Below are positions 17,334 to 27,166 of a DNA stretch of 64,000 nucleotides, piece after piece. Under the pieces are notes generated by a model that ran no database searches, had not been told where the DNA came from, and saw only the letters and a list, made by a program, of their open reading frames with translations. Position 1 is the stretch's first letter. The number at the start of each line of letters is the position of its first letter. Origin of the DNA: Flavivirga eckloniae (GTDB lineage: Bacteria; Bacteroidota; Bacteroidia; Flavobacteriales; Flavobacteriaceae); assembly GCF_002886045.1 (NCBI RefSeq), contig NZ_CP025791.1, forward strand, positions 5,533,001 through 5,597,000, written 5' to 3'. A program made the translations under genes and the position numbers.

Positions 17334-19589
17334 ATGAAAGCCAGTCGATATAATGTATTTTATCCTAAAGCGGATAAAATTATAGGTTATAATTCCATAT
17401 CAGATAATTTTATTGTTTTGGAACCCATACTTCATGAGTTATTTGAAGCTAGTATTAACGAGAATCTAATTGATGAATTAAAAAATGTTCATTTAGATTT
17501 ATATGATATTTTAATTGATAAAGGGTTTGTTATTAATGAAAACATTAATGAATTAGAGGTCATTAAAGGAATTAGTGACAAAACAGATTATAATGATGCT
17601 ACTTACGAGCTAATCATTAATCCAACCATGAATTGTAATTTTAAGTGTTGGTATTGCTATGAAACTCATATCAAGGATTCAAAAATGAATAGTGCTACTT
17701 TAGAAAAAGTAGTGAAGTTTGTAGACAATGTGTTAGAGGGAAAAAAGGGGAAACTTAAAAATTTTACATTAGAATGGTTTGGAGGTGAACCACTATTATA
17801 TTTCGAAAAAACAGTATTACCTATACTTAAAGAGGTATACCCTAAAATGTTGGCCAATAATATTAATTTTAGATCAGGGTTTACTTCTAATGGGTTATTG
17901 ATAAATCAAGATGTTATTGAAAAGTGTAAAAAGTATGGCGTTGAAAACTTTCAAATTACTTTAGATGGACATAGAGAACGTCATAATCAGGTGCGATTTG
18001 TTTCCAAGCAAAGAGGATCTTACGACGAAATTATTGCAAATATAAAATTGTGTTTACAAAATAAATTAAAAGTAATTACAAGAATTAATGTGTCGGACGA
18101 GACTATTTCCGATCTGTTAAAAGTAATAGGTGATTTTAAAGATATTTCTCCAAAAGATAAAAAATACTTAATATTTTCTTTTCATGAAGTTTGGCAGGAA
18201 GAAAAAGATTTAACAGCAGATATTTCTGGTATTGTAGAAGAATTTAGAAGAAATAACCTAAGGTGTGCTTACATTGGAGAAAGAAATGCTTCAATAACAT
18301 CGTCTTGTTATGCAGATAAGTTAAACCATGCAACAATTAATTACAATGGGGATGTTTTTAAATGCACAGCAAGAGATTTCGAAACAAAATCGAGAGAAGG
18401 TGTGTTACAAGATACAGGAATAATAGAATGGAATGAAAAATTCCAAAAAAGAGTATATGATACAAGATTTAAAAACAAACCATGTTTAGAGTGTAAAATT
18501 TTACCAATATGTAACGGCGGGTGTTCGCAACACAGAATCGAAAACGAAAATGAAGACTATTGTATTTATGGATTTAATGAGGATCATAAGCTTAATATCA
18601 TTAAAGAGAAGTTCAGTAGCAGATTAGTTGATTCAATGCCTTCAGAACATTATGATGTTACTATCAATAAATTATTAAGTATAAATTTCAATGCCTTTAA
18701 GGTTAATGAACCCCAAATATATCAGGAAACTTTTAAACAATTCTTTAGTGAAGAAGTAAGTACCGAAAACTTCGCGATCGTTAATGAAATAAATGATATA
18801 TATGTTAATTTGATTACTTCTCTTAGAAAAATGCAATTATCAACCTATCAAGATAAGCATGCAGACATAGAGAAAAAATTAGCGGCTTCGAAGTTAAATG
18901 ACAACGAAGTAAAAGTTATAGATATGTCGTCCTTACCCCTAAAAGCATATTATTATTACAAAATTGAAGATTACGAACAAGCATTGTATTTAACCAATGG
19001 CTCTATATTAAATGATGATTTCTTTTTAGAAAAATATCCTTTTTTGTACGGACACAAAGTGCAACAAATACATAACATTATTAGAATTTATTTTAAACAA
19101 GAAAAATTCAAGGAAGCTTGTTTGTTAAACAATGATATACTAAATCATTTAATTTTAGGAAATAAGGTAACTTACGAAGTAGGGTATTGGTACGATTCAT
19201 ATAAAATTGAAAATAGCCCAGAGATGATTAACATGATATACCAGATATTCTCTGAAACCCTAAGCGTTATTACCAATTTAAGTAATAATGGAGAAAAAGA
19301 GCGGGAATTGTTTCAAACGGCATTTAAAGGTTTAATAGCATGTCCTGATATTGAAAGTTTAGACGAAAACCTACTTCCTTTATTGATTTTTGTTAAGATA
19401 AAAGCGCAATTATTTGAAAATCCAGATATTAATAAAGTGCGAGAAGAATTGGATAGTTTAATTGATGTATCCTTAAACTCGGAATACTCATTTTTCATGA
19501 AGTCTTTATTCTACAGTCTTTTTGTTACATTAGGTATTAATGGTCATCAGGACAATAAAAGAGAATTCATGAGAGTTCATGCCACCTAA
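17334..19589 (+). CDS. Radical SAM/SPASM peptide maturase with long C-terminal extension
   Basis: A 751-aa enzyme. Residues ~1-85 form a small N-terminal domain that may be the leader-binding (RRE-like) part. The radical SAM core starts with CNFKCWYC (C101, C105, C108), with EWFGGEPLLY and FTSNGLL following. The SPASM region supplies auxiliary cluster cysteines: C325, C344, C384, C387, C393, C397 and C410, including CLECKILPIC and NGGCSQHR. Residues ~430-751 are an additional, mostly helical part with possible TPR-like helices, which makes the protein far longer than typical SPASM maturases (~400-480 aa). It most likely modifies the core of the preceding 60-aa peptide in the cytoplasm. The exporter gene starts 14 bp later. 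Confidence 0.9.
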   Translation: MKASRYNVFYPKADKIIGYNSISDNFIVLEPILHELFEASINENLIDELKNVHLDLYDILIDKGFVINENINELEVIKGISDKTDYNDATYELIINPTMNCNFKCWYCYETHIKDSKMNSATLEKVVKFVDNVLEGKKGKLKNFTLEWFGGEPLLYFEKTVLPILKEVYPKMLANNINFRSGFTSNGLLINQDVIEKCKKYGVENFQITLDGHRERHNQVRFVSKQRGSYDEIIANIKLCLQNKLKVITRINVSDETISDLLKVIGDFKDISPKDKKYLIFSFHEVWQEEKDLTADISGIVEEFRRNNLRCAYIGERNASITSSCYADKLNHATINYNGDVFKCTARDFETKSREGVLQDTGIIEWNEKFQKRVYDTRFKNKPCLECKILPICNGGCSQHRIENENEDYCIYGFNEDHKLNIIKEKFSSRLVDSMPSEHYDVTINKLLSINFNAFKVNEPQIYQETFKQFFSEEVSTENFAIVNEINDIYVNLITSLRKMQLSTYQDKHADIEKKLAASKLNDNEVKVIDMSSLPLKAYYYYKIEDYEQALYLTNGSILNDDFFLEKYPFLYGHKVQQIHNIIRIYFKQEKFKEACLLNNDILNHLILGNKVTYEVGYWYDSYKIENSPEMINMIYQIFSETLSVITNLSNNGEKERELFQTAFKGLIACPDIESLDENLLPLLIFVKIKAQLFENPDINKVREELDSLIDVSLNSEYSFFMKSLFYSLFVTLGINGHQDNKREFMRVHAT

Positions 19590-19603
19590 TTTAAAGCACG
19601 CCT

Positions 19604-21841
19604 ATGAAATTTTCACCCCAACAAGATCAAATGGATTGCGGGCCAGCTTGTTTAAGTATGGTAGCAAGTTATTATAAGAAAAAATTCCCTCTACAGTATT
19701 TAAGAGAGTATTCTTTTATCTCTAGAGAGGGAGTTTCCTTGTTAGGTATAAGTGAAGCTGGGAAAGAAATTGGCTTTGAAACATTCTCTGCCAAAATAAC
19801 GGTAGAAAAACTTATAGAAAATATAAATACTTTCCCTTGTATTCTACATTGGAATCAAAATCATTTTGTTGTTTTACACAAAATAAGCACAAAGCTTTTT
19901 TCAAAAAAAAGAATATTCCATGTTGCAGATCCTGCACATGGTATGGTTAAACTTAATGAGGAACAATTTAAAAATAATTGGATCTCACAAGGCGATAATG
20001 GCATTGTTTTATTTTTAAATCCAACAGAAAGGTTTCTGGAGACAGAACCTCCAAAAAGTGAAAAATTATCAGTAAAATACCTCTTTAATTATCTGGTACC
20101 TTATAAAAAGAAATTAGGGATTTTGTTTATGCTTCTACTAGTGGGAAGTGGATTGGCTTTAGTATTTCCATTTTTAACACAAGCGCTTATAGACGATGGT
20201 GTTAACGCCAAAAATATTAATATCATTTTCTTGATTTTATTAGCACAACTTGGCGTTTTCCTAGGCTCAATAACCATTGAGATTTTTAGAAATTGGCTGA
20301 TGCTCTATGTTGGCACACATTTAAGTATAGATATTATATCAAACTTTTTAAAGAAAATGTTACGCCTTCCAATTAAGTTTTTCGATACAAAAACAATGGG
20401 AGATTTTAATCAACGCATTCAAGATAACGATAGAATAGAGGAATTCTTAACATCCCAGAGTTTAACAACGTTCTTCTCCATAGTAACTTTCTCAGTCTTT
20501 TTTGGCGTTTTATTATACTACGATTATAAAATACTATTGGTATATCTCACATTAACCCTTGTTGCTATTTTATGGTCGTTCTATTGGCTAAAAAAACGTA
20601 AAATTTTAGATTATTACCGTTTTCAACAGCGAAGCGATAACCAGGAATCCATATATGAAATGCTTAATGGCGTTATTGAAATGAAGCTCAATAATTTTGA
20701 AGATTTTAAAAGGAATGAATGGGAAAATATTCAGAAAAAACTATTCACTTTAAATATTCGGATTTTAAAGGTAAATCAGGTTCAATTGTCTGGTTTTGAG
20801 TTTGTAAACCAATTAAAAAACATTTTAGTAACCTTTCTGGCTGCAAACTACGTTGTACAAGGCAGTATGACATTAGGGATGTTATTAAGTATCTCATATA
20901 TCATTGGTCAAATGAATTCGCCAGTGAATCAATTAGTTAATTTCTTCAGATCATTACAAGACGCAAGGCTTAGTTTAGAACGTTTAAGTGAAGTACAAAA
21001 CTTAGCAGAGGAAGAGACAGGTACTCTAGATGAATTCGGAGAGGGGTTAGAGTTAAAGCAAATCGATATTTCTGAGGATTCGTTAAAACAAAACGGTATA
21101 GAAAAAGGGATTAAATTACAGCAATTAAATTTTCAATACGAAGGGCCTAAGTCGCCGTTTGTATTAAAGGACATTGATTTGTTTATACCCCAAGGAAAAA
21201 TCACGGCAATTGTAGGAGCTAGTGGAAGTGGAAAAACAACTTTAATGAAATTATTGTTGCGTTTTTATGATCCTACAAGTGGTAGCATTAATTATAATTA
21301 TGATGATATCCTAAATTTATCTCCCAGAAGCATTCGCGAAAGTTGTGGTGTTGTAATGCAAGACGGTTATATTTTTTCTGATACTATTGAAAGAAACATT
21401 GCTACTAGCGATATCGAGATTAATTATGCTAAATTACATCAGGCCTTAAAAGTTGCAAACATTGAAGAATTTATATTGTCATTACCACTTAGATTAAAAA
21501 CAAAAATTGGCGCAGCTGGAAGTGGTATTTCTGGTGGACAGAAACAACGTATTTTAATTGCTCGAGCGGTTTACAAAAATCCACAATACATTTTCTTTGA
21601 TGAAGCAACAAGTGCATTAGATGCAGAAAATGAAAAAATTATTCACGACAATCTTCAAGGGTTTTTTAAAGGAAAGACAGTATTAATAATCGCTCATAGG
21701 TTGAGTACCGTAAAAAATGCCGATCAAATCATTGTTCTAAAAAATGGACAAATAGTAGAGCAGGGAAATCATCAATTGCTTATTAAAAATAAAGCAGAAT
21801 ATTTCAATTTGGTTAAAAATCAGTTAGAGTTAGGAGCATAG
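19604..21841 (+). CDS. C39-peptidase-containing ABC transporter (RiPP exporter, PCAT)
   Basis: A 745-aa inner-membrane exporter that cuts the leader and transports the peptide. The N-terminal C39 peptidase (~1-135) has the catalytic Cys C12 in QMDCGPAC, H87 in NHFVVL and D109 in VADPAHG, with the oxyanion Gln nearby. A six-helix transmembrane domain spans ~165-455. The nucleotide-binding domain has Walker A GASGSGKTT (~538), signature SGGQKQR and Walker B IFFDEATSALD, and ends LIIAHRLSTV. All catalytic residues are present, so it should process the Gly-Gly leader of the peptide encoded at 17079. No separate membrane-fusion protein gene is seen in the window. Confidence 0.95.
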   Translation: MKFSPQQDQMDCGPACLSMVASYYKKKFPLQYLREYSFISREGVSLLGISEAGKEIGFETFSAKITVEKLIENINTFPCILHWNQNHFVVLHKISTKLFSKKRIFHVADPAHGMVKLNEEQFKNNWISQGDNGIVLFLNPTERFLETEPPKSEKLSVKYLFNYLVPYKKKLGILFMLLLVGSGLALVFPFLTQALIDDGVNAKNINIIFLILLAQLGVFLGSITIEIFRNWLMLYVGTHLSIDIISNFLKKMLRLPIKFFDTKTMGDFNQRIQDNDRIEEFLTSQSLTTFFSIVTFSVFFGVLLYYDYKILLVYLTLTLVAILWSFYWLKKRKILDYYRFQQRSDNQESIYEMLNGVIEMKLNNFEDFKRNEWENIQKKLFTLNIRILKVNQVQLSGFEFVNQLKNILVTFLAANYVVQGSMTLGMLLSISYIIGQMNSPVNQLVNFFRSLQDARLSLERLSEVQNLAEEETGTLDEFGEGLELKQIDISEDSLKQNGIEKGIKLQQLNFQYEGPKSPFVLKDIDLFIPQGKITAIVGASGSGKTTLMKLLLRFYDPTSGSINYNYDDILNLSPRSIRESCGVVMQDGYIFSDTIERNIATSDIEINYAKLHQALKVANIEEFILSLPLRLKTKIGAAGSGISGGQKQRILIARAVYKNPQYIFFDEATSALDAENEKIIHDNLQGFFKGKTVLIIAHRLSTVKNADQIIVLKNGQIVEQGNHQLLIKNKAEYFNLVKNQLELGA

Positions 21842-21991
21842 TCACTAGTCTCTTTATTAAACAACATAGAAATGCTCCATAAAGCTTGGAAACAATAATC
21901 AATTATTTGTGTATTCGTGGCTAAAATAGTTATGGAAACTGAAGTAGCTGCAATAAAATTGCAGGATTTTAACCTTTAAAATTAATTTCAC

Positions 21992-22038
21992 AAAAAAAGC
22001 GCCAATCACAGAACAAAGTCCAAGTGGGCGCCTTTTTC
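21992..22038. terminator. Bidirectional terminator between convergent genes
   Basis: GCGCC (21999-22003) pairs with GGCGC (22027-22031). An A-run precedes the stem and a T-run follows it, so it can act on both strands, between the exporter gene (+) and the barrel gene (-). Confidence 0.6.
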
Positions 22039-22060
22039 ATATATGTTGTGTGTTTTTAAC

Positions 22061-22552
22061 TTAGAACTGGTAACGAACACTAAGAGCTATATCAAAATCC
22101 AGATCATCGTTGTCGTAAACATCATCTCCAAAACCAATTTCTGGTCTAAAATCTAAAGATATTAATAATGGGATTTCAAAATTATATTCAATACCTATAT
22201 CTCCAGCGGCAAAAAAGAAGGTATCTGTTGCTGTTCTACCGTTAGGAAGATCATTCTTAAAAGATCCTATACCACCACCGGCACCAACATACCAATGAAA
22301 AGAACCATCTAAAGGAAAGACCCATTGATACAATCCAGCTAATTTAAAACCGCTAAAATTAGATCCATCTCTCCAGCCCAAATCGAATTCCAATCTATTG
22401 ATGTCACCTATAGCTCGTTGATAAGATACTTCAGCACCAAAACCATCGCTATCGCCCAATCGCAGTCCAATTGCGTTTTCTGAAATACTTTGAGCGTTTG
22501 ATGTAAAAGCGAACCCTAAAATGGCGACTGATAATAAAAATAATTTCTTCAT
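22061..22552 (-). CDS. Small outer-membrane beta-barrel protein
   Basis: A 163-aa protein with a clear signal peptide (MKKLFLLSVAILGFAFTSNAQ) and about eight amphipathic strands ending in YQF, a C-terminal Phe typical of BAM substrates. The strands EVSYQRAI, LEFDLGW and WYVGAGGGIGSF fit an OmpA/OmpW-sized barrel. It has no TonB plug and no ligand motif. It is transcribed alone, convergent with the exporter gene. The function is not known; a role in the RiPP system is possible but unsupported. Confidence 0.8.
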   Translation of the reverse strand: MKKLFLLSVAILGFAFTSNAQSISENAIGLRLGDSDGFGAEVSYQRAIGDINRLEFDLGWRDGSNFSGFKLAGLYQWVFPLDGSFHWYVGAGGGIGSFKNDLPNGRTATDTFFFAAGDIGIEYNFEIPLLISLDFRPEIGFGDDVYDNDDLDFDIALSVRYQF

Positions 22553-22701
22553 AAGTGTAAGTTTGTTTGATTAATGAAATATACGATGTTATTCAAAAAA
22601 AAGATTATTCTGTTAACATTTAGAATGCTTTAGCAAACATAACGACAAAATTGTATTTATATTTAACCTCTTTTTTAGATTTTTAAACATATTTATAAAC
22701 T

Positions 22702-25632
22702 ATGGGGTTAACTCCACATCTACACGTTTTAAAAGATAAACTCTCTGGAGAGCTATACTACGACGATTTAATAAAATCGGTGTATGCAACAGATGCTTCT
22801 GTGTATAGAATATTGCCATTAGCAGTGGCATACCCTAAAAATAAAGAAGACATAAAACAATTAATAGCTTTTGCTAAAACGCACAAAACCTCCTTAATTC
22901 CTAGAACGGCCGGAACGTCGCTAGCAGGACAATGTGTCGGAAAAGGTATTGTGGTAGATGTGTCTAAATATTTTACAAAGATTTTAGAATTAAACGAAAA
23001 AGAACAAACCGTTACCGTACAGCCAGGTGTTGTAAGAGATGCATTAAATAACTATTTAAAACCTTACGGTTTGTTTTTTGGTCCCAATACATCTACATCG
23101 AATAGATGCATGATAGGGGGCATGGTTGGAAATAACTCATCTGGAACCACCTCGATACAATATGGTGTAACTAGGGATAAAGTAATGGAATTGCATACCG
23201 TTTTAAGCGATGGGAGCGATGCTATTTTTGGTGAAATAACTTCGAATGAGTTTATTAATAAAACAAAAGAAAATACATTAGAAGGACACATTTACCAAAT
23301 AATACATAAGGAGCTTGCTTCAGAAGCTGTTCAAAAAAGAATTGAGCAGACCTTTCCAAAACCAGAGATTCACCGTAGAAATACGGGGTATGCTATAGAT
23401 GAATTGATAAAATCTGATGTATTTACAGATTCCTCAGAACAATTTAATATGTGTAAGCTTCTAGCTGGAAGCGAAGGAACACTGGCTTTTACTACGCAAA
23501 TTACTTTAAAATTAGACAAGTTACCACCACCAGTAGGAGCTATGGTAGCGGTACACTTTGAAACGATAGAACATTGCTTAAAAGCTGTAGAGCCAGTTAT
23601 GAAGCATAATCTGTACACCTGTGAGATGATGGATAAAACCATTTTAGATTGTACAAAGCATAACAAAACGCAACAAGAAAATAGGCGTTTTATTGAAGGC
23701 GACCCTAAGGCTATTTTAATGTGTGAGGTTAGAGCAGACAATAAAAACGATGTCGATCTTTTAGTTAAAGCGTTACTGGAAGAAATAAAAGCAACAGGTT
23801 TAAGCTATGCGTTTCCGGTGCTAGAGGGTGAGGACATTCAAAAAGCAAATAATTTACGAAGTGCTGGCTTGGGGCTTTTGGGAAATATCATCGGAGATAA
23901 AAAAGGAGTTGCCTGTATTGAAGATACCGCAGTAGCCTTACCAGATTTATCCAATTTTATCACAGATTTTGCAAAACTCATGGCAGGTTACAATCAAGAT
24001 GCCATATACTATGCGCATGCTGGAGCAGGTGAAATTCATTTACGACCTATTTTAGATTTGAAAACGCAAACAGATGTCGCGTTGTTTAGAAAAATAACAA
24101 CAGATGTTGCTTTTTTAGTGAAGCAGTACAACGGTTCTATGAGTGGTGAACATGGTGATGGTATTGTGCGTTCTGAGTTCATTACCATGATGATTGGAGA
24201 AGAGAATTACAAGATACTAACCCAAATCAAACAGACGTTCGATCCTGATGTTATTTTTAATCCGGGCAAGATTGTTAATGCGTTTCCTATGGACGAATCG
24301 CTGCGCTATGTTGCTAATAGAGAAGAACCAGAAATAGAAACACTAATGGATTTTTCAAAATCCTTAGGTATACTGCGCGAAGCAGAAAAGTGTAATGGTT
24401 CTGGAGATTGCAGAAAACTTCCCGAATTTGGAGGGACTATGTGTCCAAGTTATCGAGCTACCAGAAATGAAAAAGATACTACCCGAGCTAGAGCTAACGC
24501 ATTACGCGAGTTTTTAACGAATTCGGATAAAGCAAATCGATTTGATCATGAGGAGTTAAAAACAGTTTTCGATCTATGCTTAAGCTGTAAAGCCTGTGCT
24601 AGTGAATGTCCCAGTAGTGTAAATGTGGCAGCTTTAAAGGCAGAGTTTCAATACCAATACCAAAAAGCAAATGGAGTATCTTTGCGCACAAAACTATTTG
24701 CTTATAATAATAAGTTGAATAGCTTAGGAAGTAAGCTGCCAGGTCTTACTAATTTTATGTTTTCTAATAATATAACAGCCTCTATTTTGAAACGGTCTTT
24801 TGGTATTGCTAAAGAAAGAACGTTACCGTTACTATCTAAACGTAGTGTAAATGCCTATTATAACATGTTCCAAATAAAAAGGCGTAGCGGTAATTACATT
24901 AAGAAAGTGTATTTGTTTAATGACGAATTTACCAATCATTTGGATGCTCAAATAGGTATAGATGCCTTAGAACTTTTAAATAAGTTAAATTACTCTGTAG
25001 AGGTGATTGATAATGTAGAATCTGGCCGCGCCTTTATATCGAAAGGTTTGTTAAAACAAGCTAAGGATTTAGCCAATAAAAACATTCAGGTTTTTAAAGA
25101 CAAGGTTACAGAAGATAAGCCTTTACTGGGTATTGAACCTTCTGCTATTTTAACTTTTAAGGATGAATATTTAAAATTAGCCGATGATAAAGTTGCTGCA
25201 GAAAGCATTGCTAAATCCACGTTTTTAATTGAAGAATTTATTCAGCAAGAAATAGCATTAGGACATATAACGCCTGAGCAATTTACACTTGAAGAAAAGA
25301 CTATTAAGTTTCACGGACACTGCCATCAAAAAGCAATGGCCAATCAATTATCGAGTTTTGCCGTTTTAAACCTACCAAAGAATTATAAGGTAACTATTAT
25401 ACCGAGTGGTTGTTGTGGTATGGCAGGAAGCTTTGGTTACGAAAAAGAACATTACGAGGTTAGTATGCAAGTAGGTGAGCAAACTTTATTTCCTGCCGTT
25501 AGAAAAGCATCACATGATGTGATTGTTTCTGCAAATGGTACCAGTTGCCGCCATCAAATAAAAGATGGCACACAACGAGACGCAAAGCACCCTATTACGA
25601 TTTTAAGGGAGGCGTTGATTGATAGGGACTAG
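22702..25632 (+). CDS. FAD-linked oxidase / Fe-S / CCG fusion dehydrogenase (GlcD-GlcF-like)
   Basis: A 976-aa fused D-2-hydroxyacid dehydrogenase. Residues ~40-500 are a PCMH-type FAD domain plus the FAD-oxidase C-terminal domain (PRTAGTSLAGQCVGKG; SGEHGDGIVRSEF). A ferredoxin part follows, with cysteines near C564 (CNGSGDC, TMCPSY) and CLSCKACASECPSS starting at C626. A CCG-type region ends the protein, with GHCHQKA and SGCCGMAGSFG. It would oxidise D-lactate, glycolate or a related hydroxyacid and pass electrons on through the clusters. The substrate is not determined. It is a single transcription unit that starts with ATGGGG at 22702. Confidence 0.9.
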   Translation: MGLTPHLHVLKDKLSGELYYDDLIKSVYATDASVYRILPLAVAYPKNKEDIKQLIAFAKTHKTSLIPRTAGTSLAGQCVGKGIVVDVSKYFTKILELNEKEQTVTVQPGVVRDALNNYLKPYGLFFGPNTSTSNRCMIGGMVGNNSSGTTSIQYGVTRDKVMELHTVLSDGSDAIFGEITSNEFINKTKENTLEGHIYQIIHKELASEAVQKRIEQTFPKPEIHRRNTGYAIDELIKSDVFTDSSEQFNMCKLLAGSEGTLAFTTQITLKLDKLPPPVGAMVAVHFETIEHCLKAVEPVMKHNLYTCEMMDKTILDCTKHNKTQQENRRFIEGDPKAILMCEVRADNKNDVDLLVKALLEEIKATGLSYAFPVLEGEDIQKANNLRSAGLGLLGNIIGDKKGVACIEDTAVALPDLSNFITDFAKLMAGYNQDAIYYAHAGAGEIHLRPILDLKTQTDVALFRKITTDVAFLVKQYNGSMSGEHGDGIVRSEFITMMIGEENYKILTQIKQTFDPDVIFNPGKIVNAFPMDESLRYVANREEPEIETLMDFSKSLGILREAEKCNGSGDCRKLPEFGGTMCPSYRATRNEKDTTRARANALREFLTNSDKANRFDHEELKTVFDLCLSCKACASECPSSVNVAALKAEFQYQYQKANGVSLRTKLFAYNNKLNSLGSKLPGLTNFMFSNNITASILKRSFGIAKERTLPLLSKRSVNAYYNMFQIKRRSGNYIKKVYLFNDEFTNHLDAQIGIDALELLNKLNYSVEVIDNVESGRAFISKGLLKQAKDLANKNIQVFKDKVTEDKPLLGIEPSAILTFKDEYLKLADDKVAAESIAKSTFLIEEFIQQEIALGHITPEQFTLEEKTIKFHGHCHQKAMANQLSSFAVLNLPKNYKVTIIPSGCCGMAGSFGYEKEHYEVSMQVGEQTLFPAVRKASHDVIVSANGTSCRHQIKDGTQRDAKHPITILREALIDRD

Positions 25633-25663
25633 TTTTAATAAAGTTGAAATATATTCGGTTACA

Positions 25664-25695
25664 AGACCTGTCAGGTTTTAAAACCTAACAGGTCT
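25664..25695. repeat. Dispersed 32-bp palindrome, copy 1
   Basis: AGACCTGTCAGGTTTT is followed by AAAACCTAACAGGTCT, a near-perfect palindrome with one mismatch. The same sequence, without the mismatch, is at 27167-27198. It lies between the convergent dehydrogenase and alkylation-repair genes, where it may also terminate transcription. Confidence 0.8.
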
Positions 25696-25719
25696 GGAGA
25701 TTAACAAAGAAAGTCTCCC

Positions 25720-26832
25720 TCATTTAACCAGTTCAAAGTCCAATACATCTTCTAGCTCTATTCCGTTTACAATAATGGAAAGTTTATGCTCACCTAAATA
25801 GAATTTACGGGTTGTAATTATCTTAAAAGGTTGTTTTCTAACAATATTTGTGGTGGAATTTTTGGGATAATTTTTTTCACCTATTGAAAACACTTTTCTA
25901 GATAGCGTGCCATTTGCTTTTTTATAGTATAGCCCATATTCTAATCGAATTTTAGAAGGTTTACTGCTTGTATTTACAAGGTTTAACGAGAACTCTAAAA
26001 ATGTTCCAATTTTAACTTTTGGGGTGAGTATTTTAAAATCGGTCACCTTTATTTTATCAATCGACCCAAAACCAAATAAAGGCATAATTTCTGGGTTACC
26101 TTGTTTTAAAAGGGTTCTACTGGCATGTTTAATGACCCAATCGGTTTCTTTACTTTTTCCTTGCCATTTTTTAACAAGGCTAATAACTGTGTTAGGATGG
26201 TCTTTAGAAATGTCGTTTAAATTATTAGCCACACTTCTTCTTACATACTCCGACGGATCGTTTTTCAATGTTTCAAGAATAGGAATAATAGGAGCAGGGT
26301 TTTGCTTTAAAGAAGGAATCCCCATAGCCCATGGGAGTCTTGGTCTACAGCCTTCCGTTGCTAGCCGTCTAACAGACCTTTTCTTGTGGTTGGACCAAAG
26401 TACCATTTGCTTTAACATGTCATCCGGATACTTAATAATAAAAGGTCTAACGGCAAACTCGCAGCTTACAAATTGTGTAATAATTTCGAATGCTTTTATA
26501 GATGTTTGGTAATGCTCTAAACCATAGATTTCGATAAAATCTGGAAAAAATATGAATCCCAAATGGCTTTCTGCTTTAAAACCATTTTTTTCTAATGCAG
26601 GAATAAGTTTTAGAATAATTTCGACATTCAAGCTAAAATCATCCGATAAATGATCTTTAAATACAAGAGTTATGTGCCTCATACGCTGTTTTAATTCCCT
26701 GTTTTCCCATTCGGAATCGTATATATTCTTTAAAAAAGATGTCTTGTTGAAATCTGGAACAATCTCTTGAACCGAGGTTGTTAAGCGATTAAAGAATTCA
26801 GTATTATATAAGTTTTTTAATAATTCTGGCAT
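25720..26832 (-). CDS. HEAT-like repeat DNA alkylation repair glycosylase (AlkC-like, Ig-like tail)
   Basis: A 370-aa protein. Residues ~1-250 are an alpha-helical HEAT-like repeat fold of the AlkC/AlkD family, with the family hallmark LATEGCRPRLPWA and SEYVRRSVANNLND. These enzymes excise positively charged alkylated bases such as 3-methyladenine. Residues ~258-370 are a beta-rich domain (VTDFKILTPKVKIG, LVNTSSKPSKIRLEYG) that looks like the Ig-like domain reported on some AlkC proteins, which argues for AlkC rather than AlkD. The upstream small gene ends 6 bp before its start, so the two are probably one transcript. Confidence 0.85.
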   Translation of the reverse strand: MPELLKNLYNTEFFNRLTTSVQEIVPDFNKTSFLKNIYDSEWENRELKQRMRHITLVFKDHLSDDFSLNVEIILKLIPALEKNGFKAESHLGFIFFPDFIEIYGLEHYQTSIKAFEIITQFVSCEFAVRPFIIKYPDDMLKQMVLWSNHKKRSVRRLATEGCRPRLPWAMGIPSLKQNPAPIIPILETLKNDPSEYVRRSVANNLNDISKDHPNTVISLVKKWQGKSKETDWVIKHASRTLLKQGNPEIMPLFGFGSIDKIKVTDFKILTPKVKIGTFLEFSLNLVNTSSKPSKIRLEYGLYYKKANGTLSRKVFSIGEKNYPKNSTTNIVRKQPFKIITTRKFYLGEHKLSIIVNGIELEDVLDFELVK

Positions 26833-26838
26833 GCTATG

Positions 26839-27057
26839 TTATTTTTTTAAATTTTGGCAGTAAACATTAATCTCCTGTAACAAATCTATAATATTCGCCT
26901 CTATAACTTCACTGTGAGCCTCTATTCTTAAAACTTTATCTATATCTTCCATATCGACCGTCCAACGGTTTATTCCCGGAATTTTGATAAAGGATTTTTC
27001 CACAGTTGCTAGTTTTTTTTGAGTATTGATATTTGTTTTAAATATTAAAATATTCAT
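26839..27057 (-). CDS. Small conserved protein, HMA-like size, unknown function
   Basis: A 72-aa protein with alternating strand/helix pattern (MNILIFKTNINTQKK; GINRWTVDMEDIDKVLRI) resembling a ferredoxin-like babab fold of the heavy-metal-associated type, but without a CxxC metal site. It lies 6 bp upstream of the AlkC-like gene on the same strand and is probably translated from the same message. No function can be assigned. Confidence 0.65.
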   Translation of the reverse strand: MNILIFKTNINTQKKLATVEKSFIKIPGINRWTVDMEDIDKVLRIEAHSEVIEANIIDLLQEINVYCQNLKK

Positions 27058-27166
27058 TTATGTATTGATTTTTTTGATTGATGGTTGTTTTAAGGTGTTT
27101 AGATCTGAGTAGAATAGAAGACAAACGACTGAGGAAATCAGTTTAATTTGAAATATTTACTGGCTG

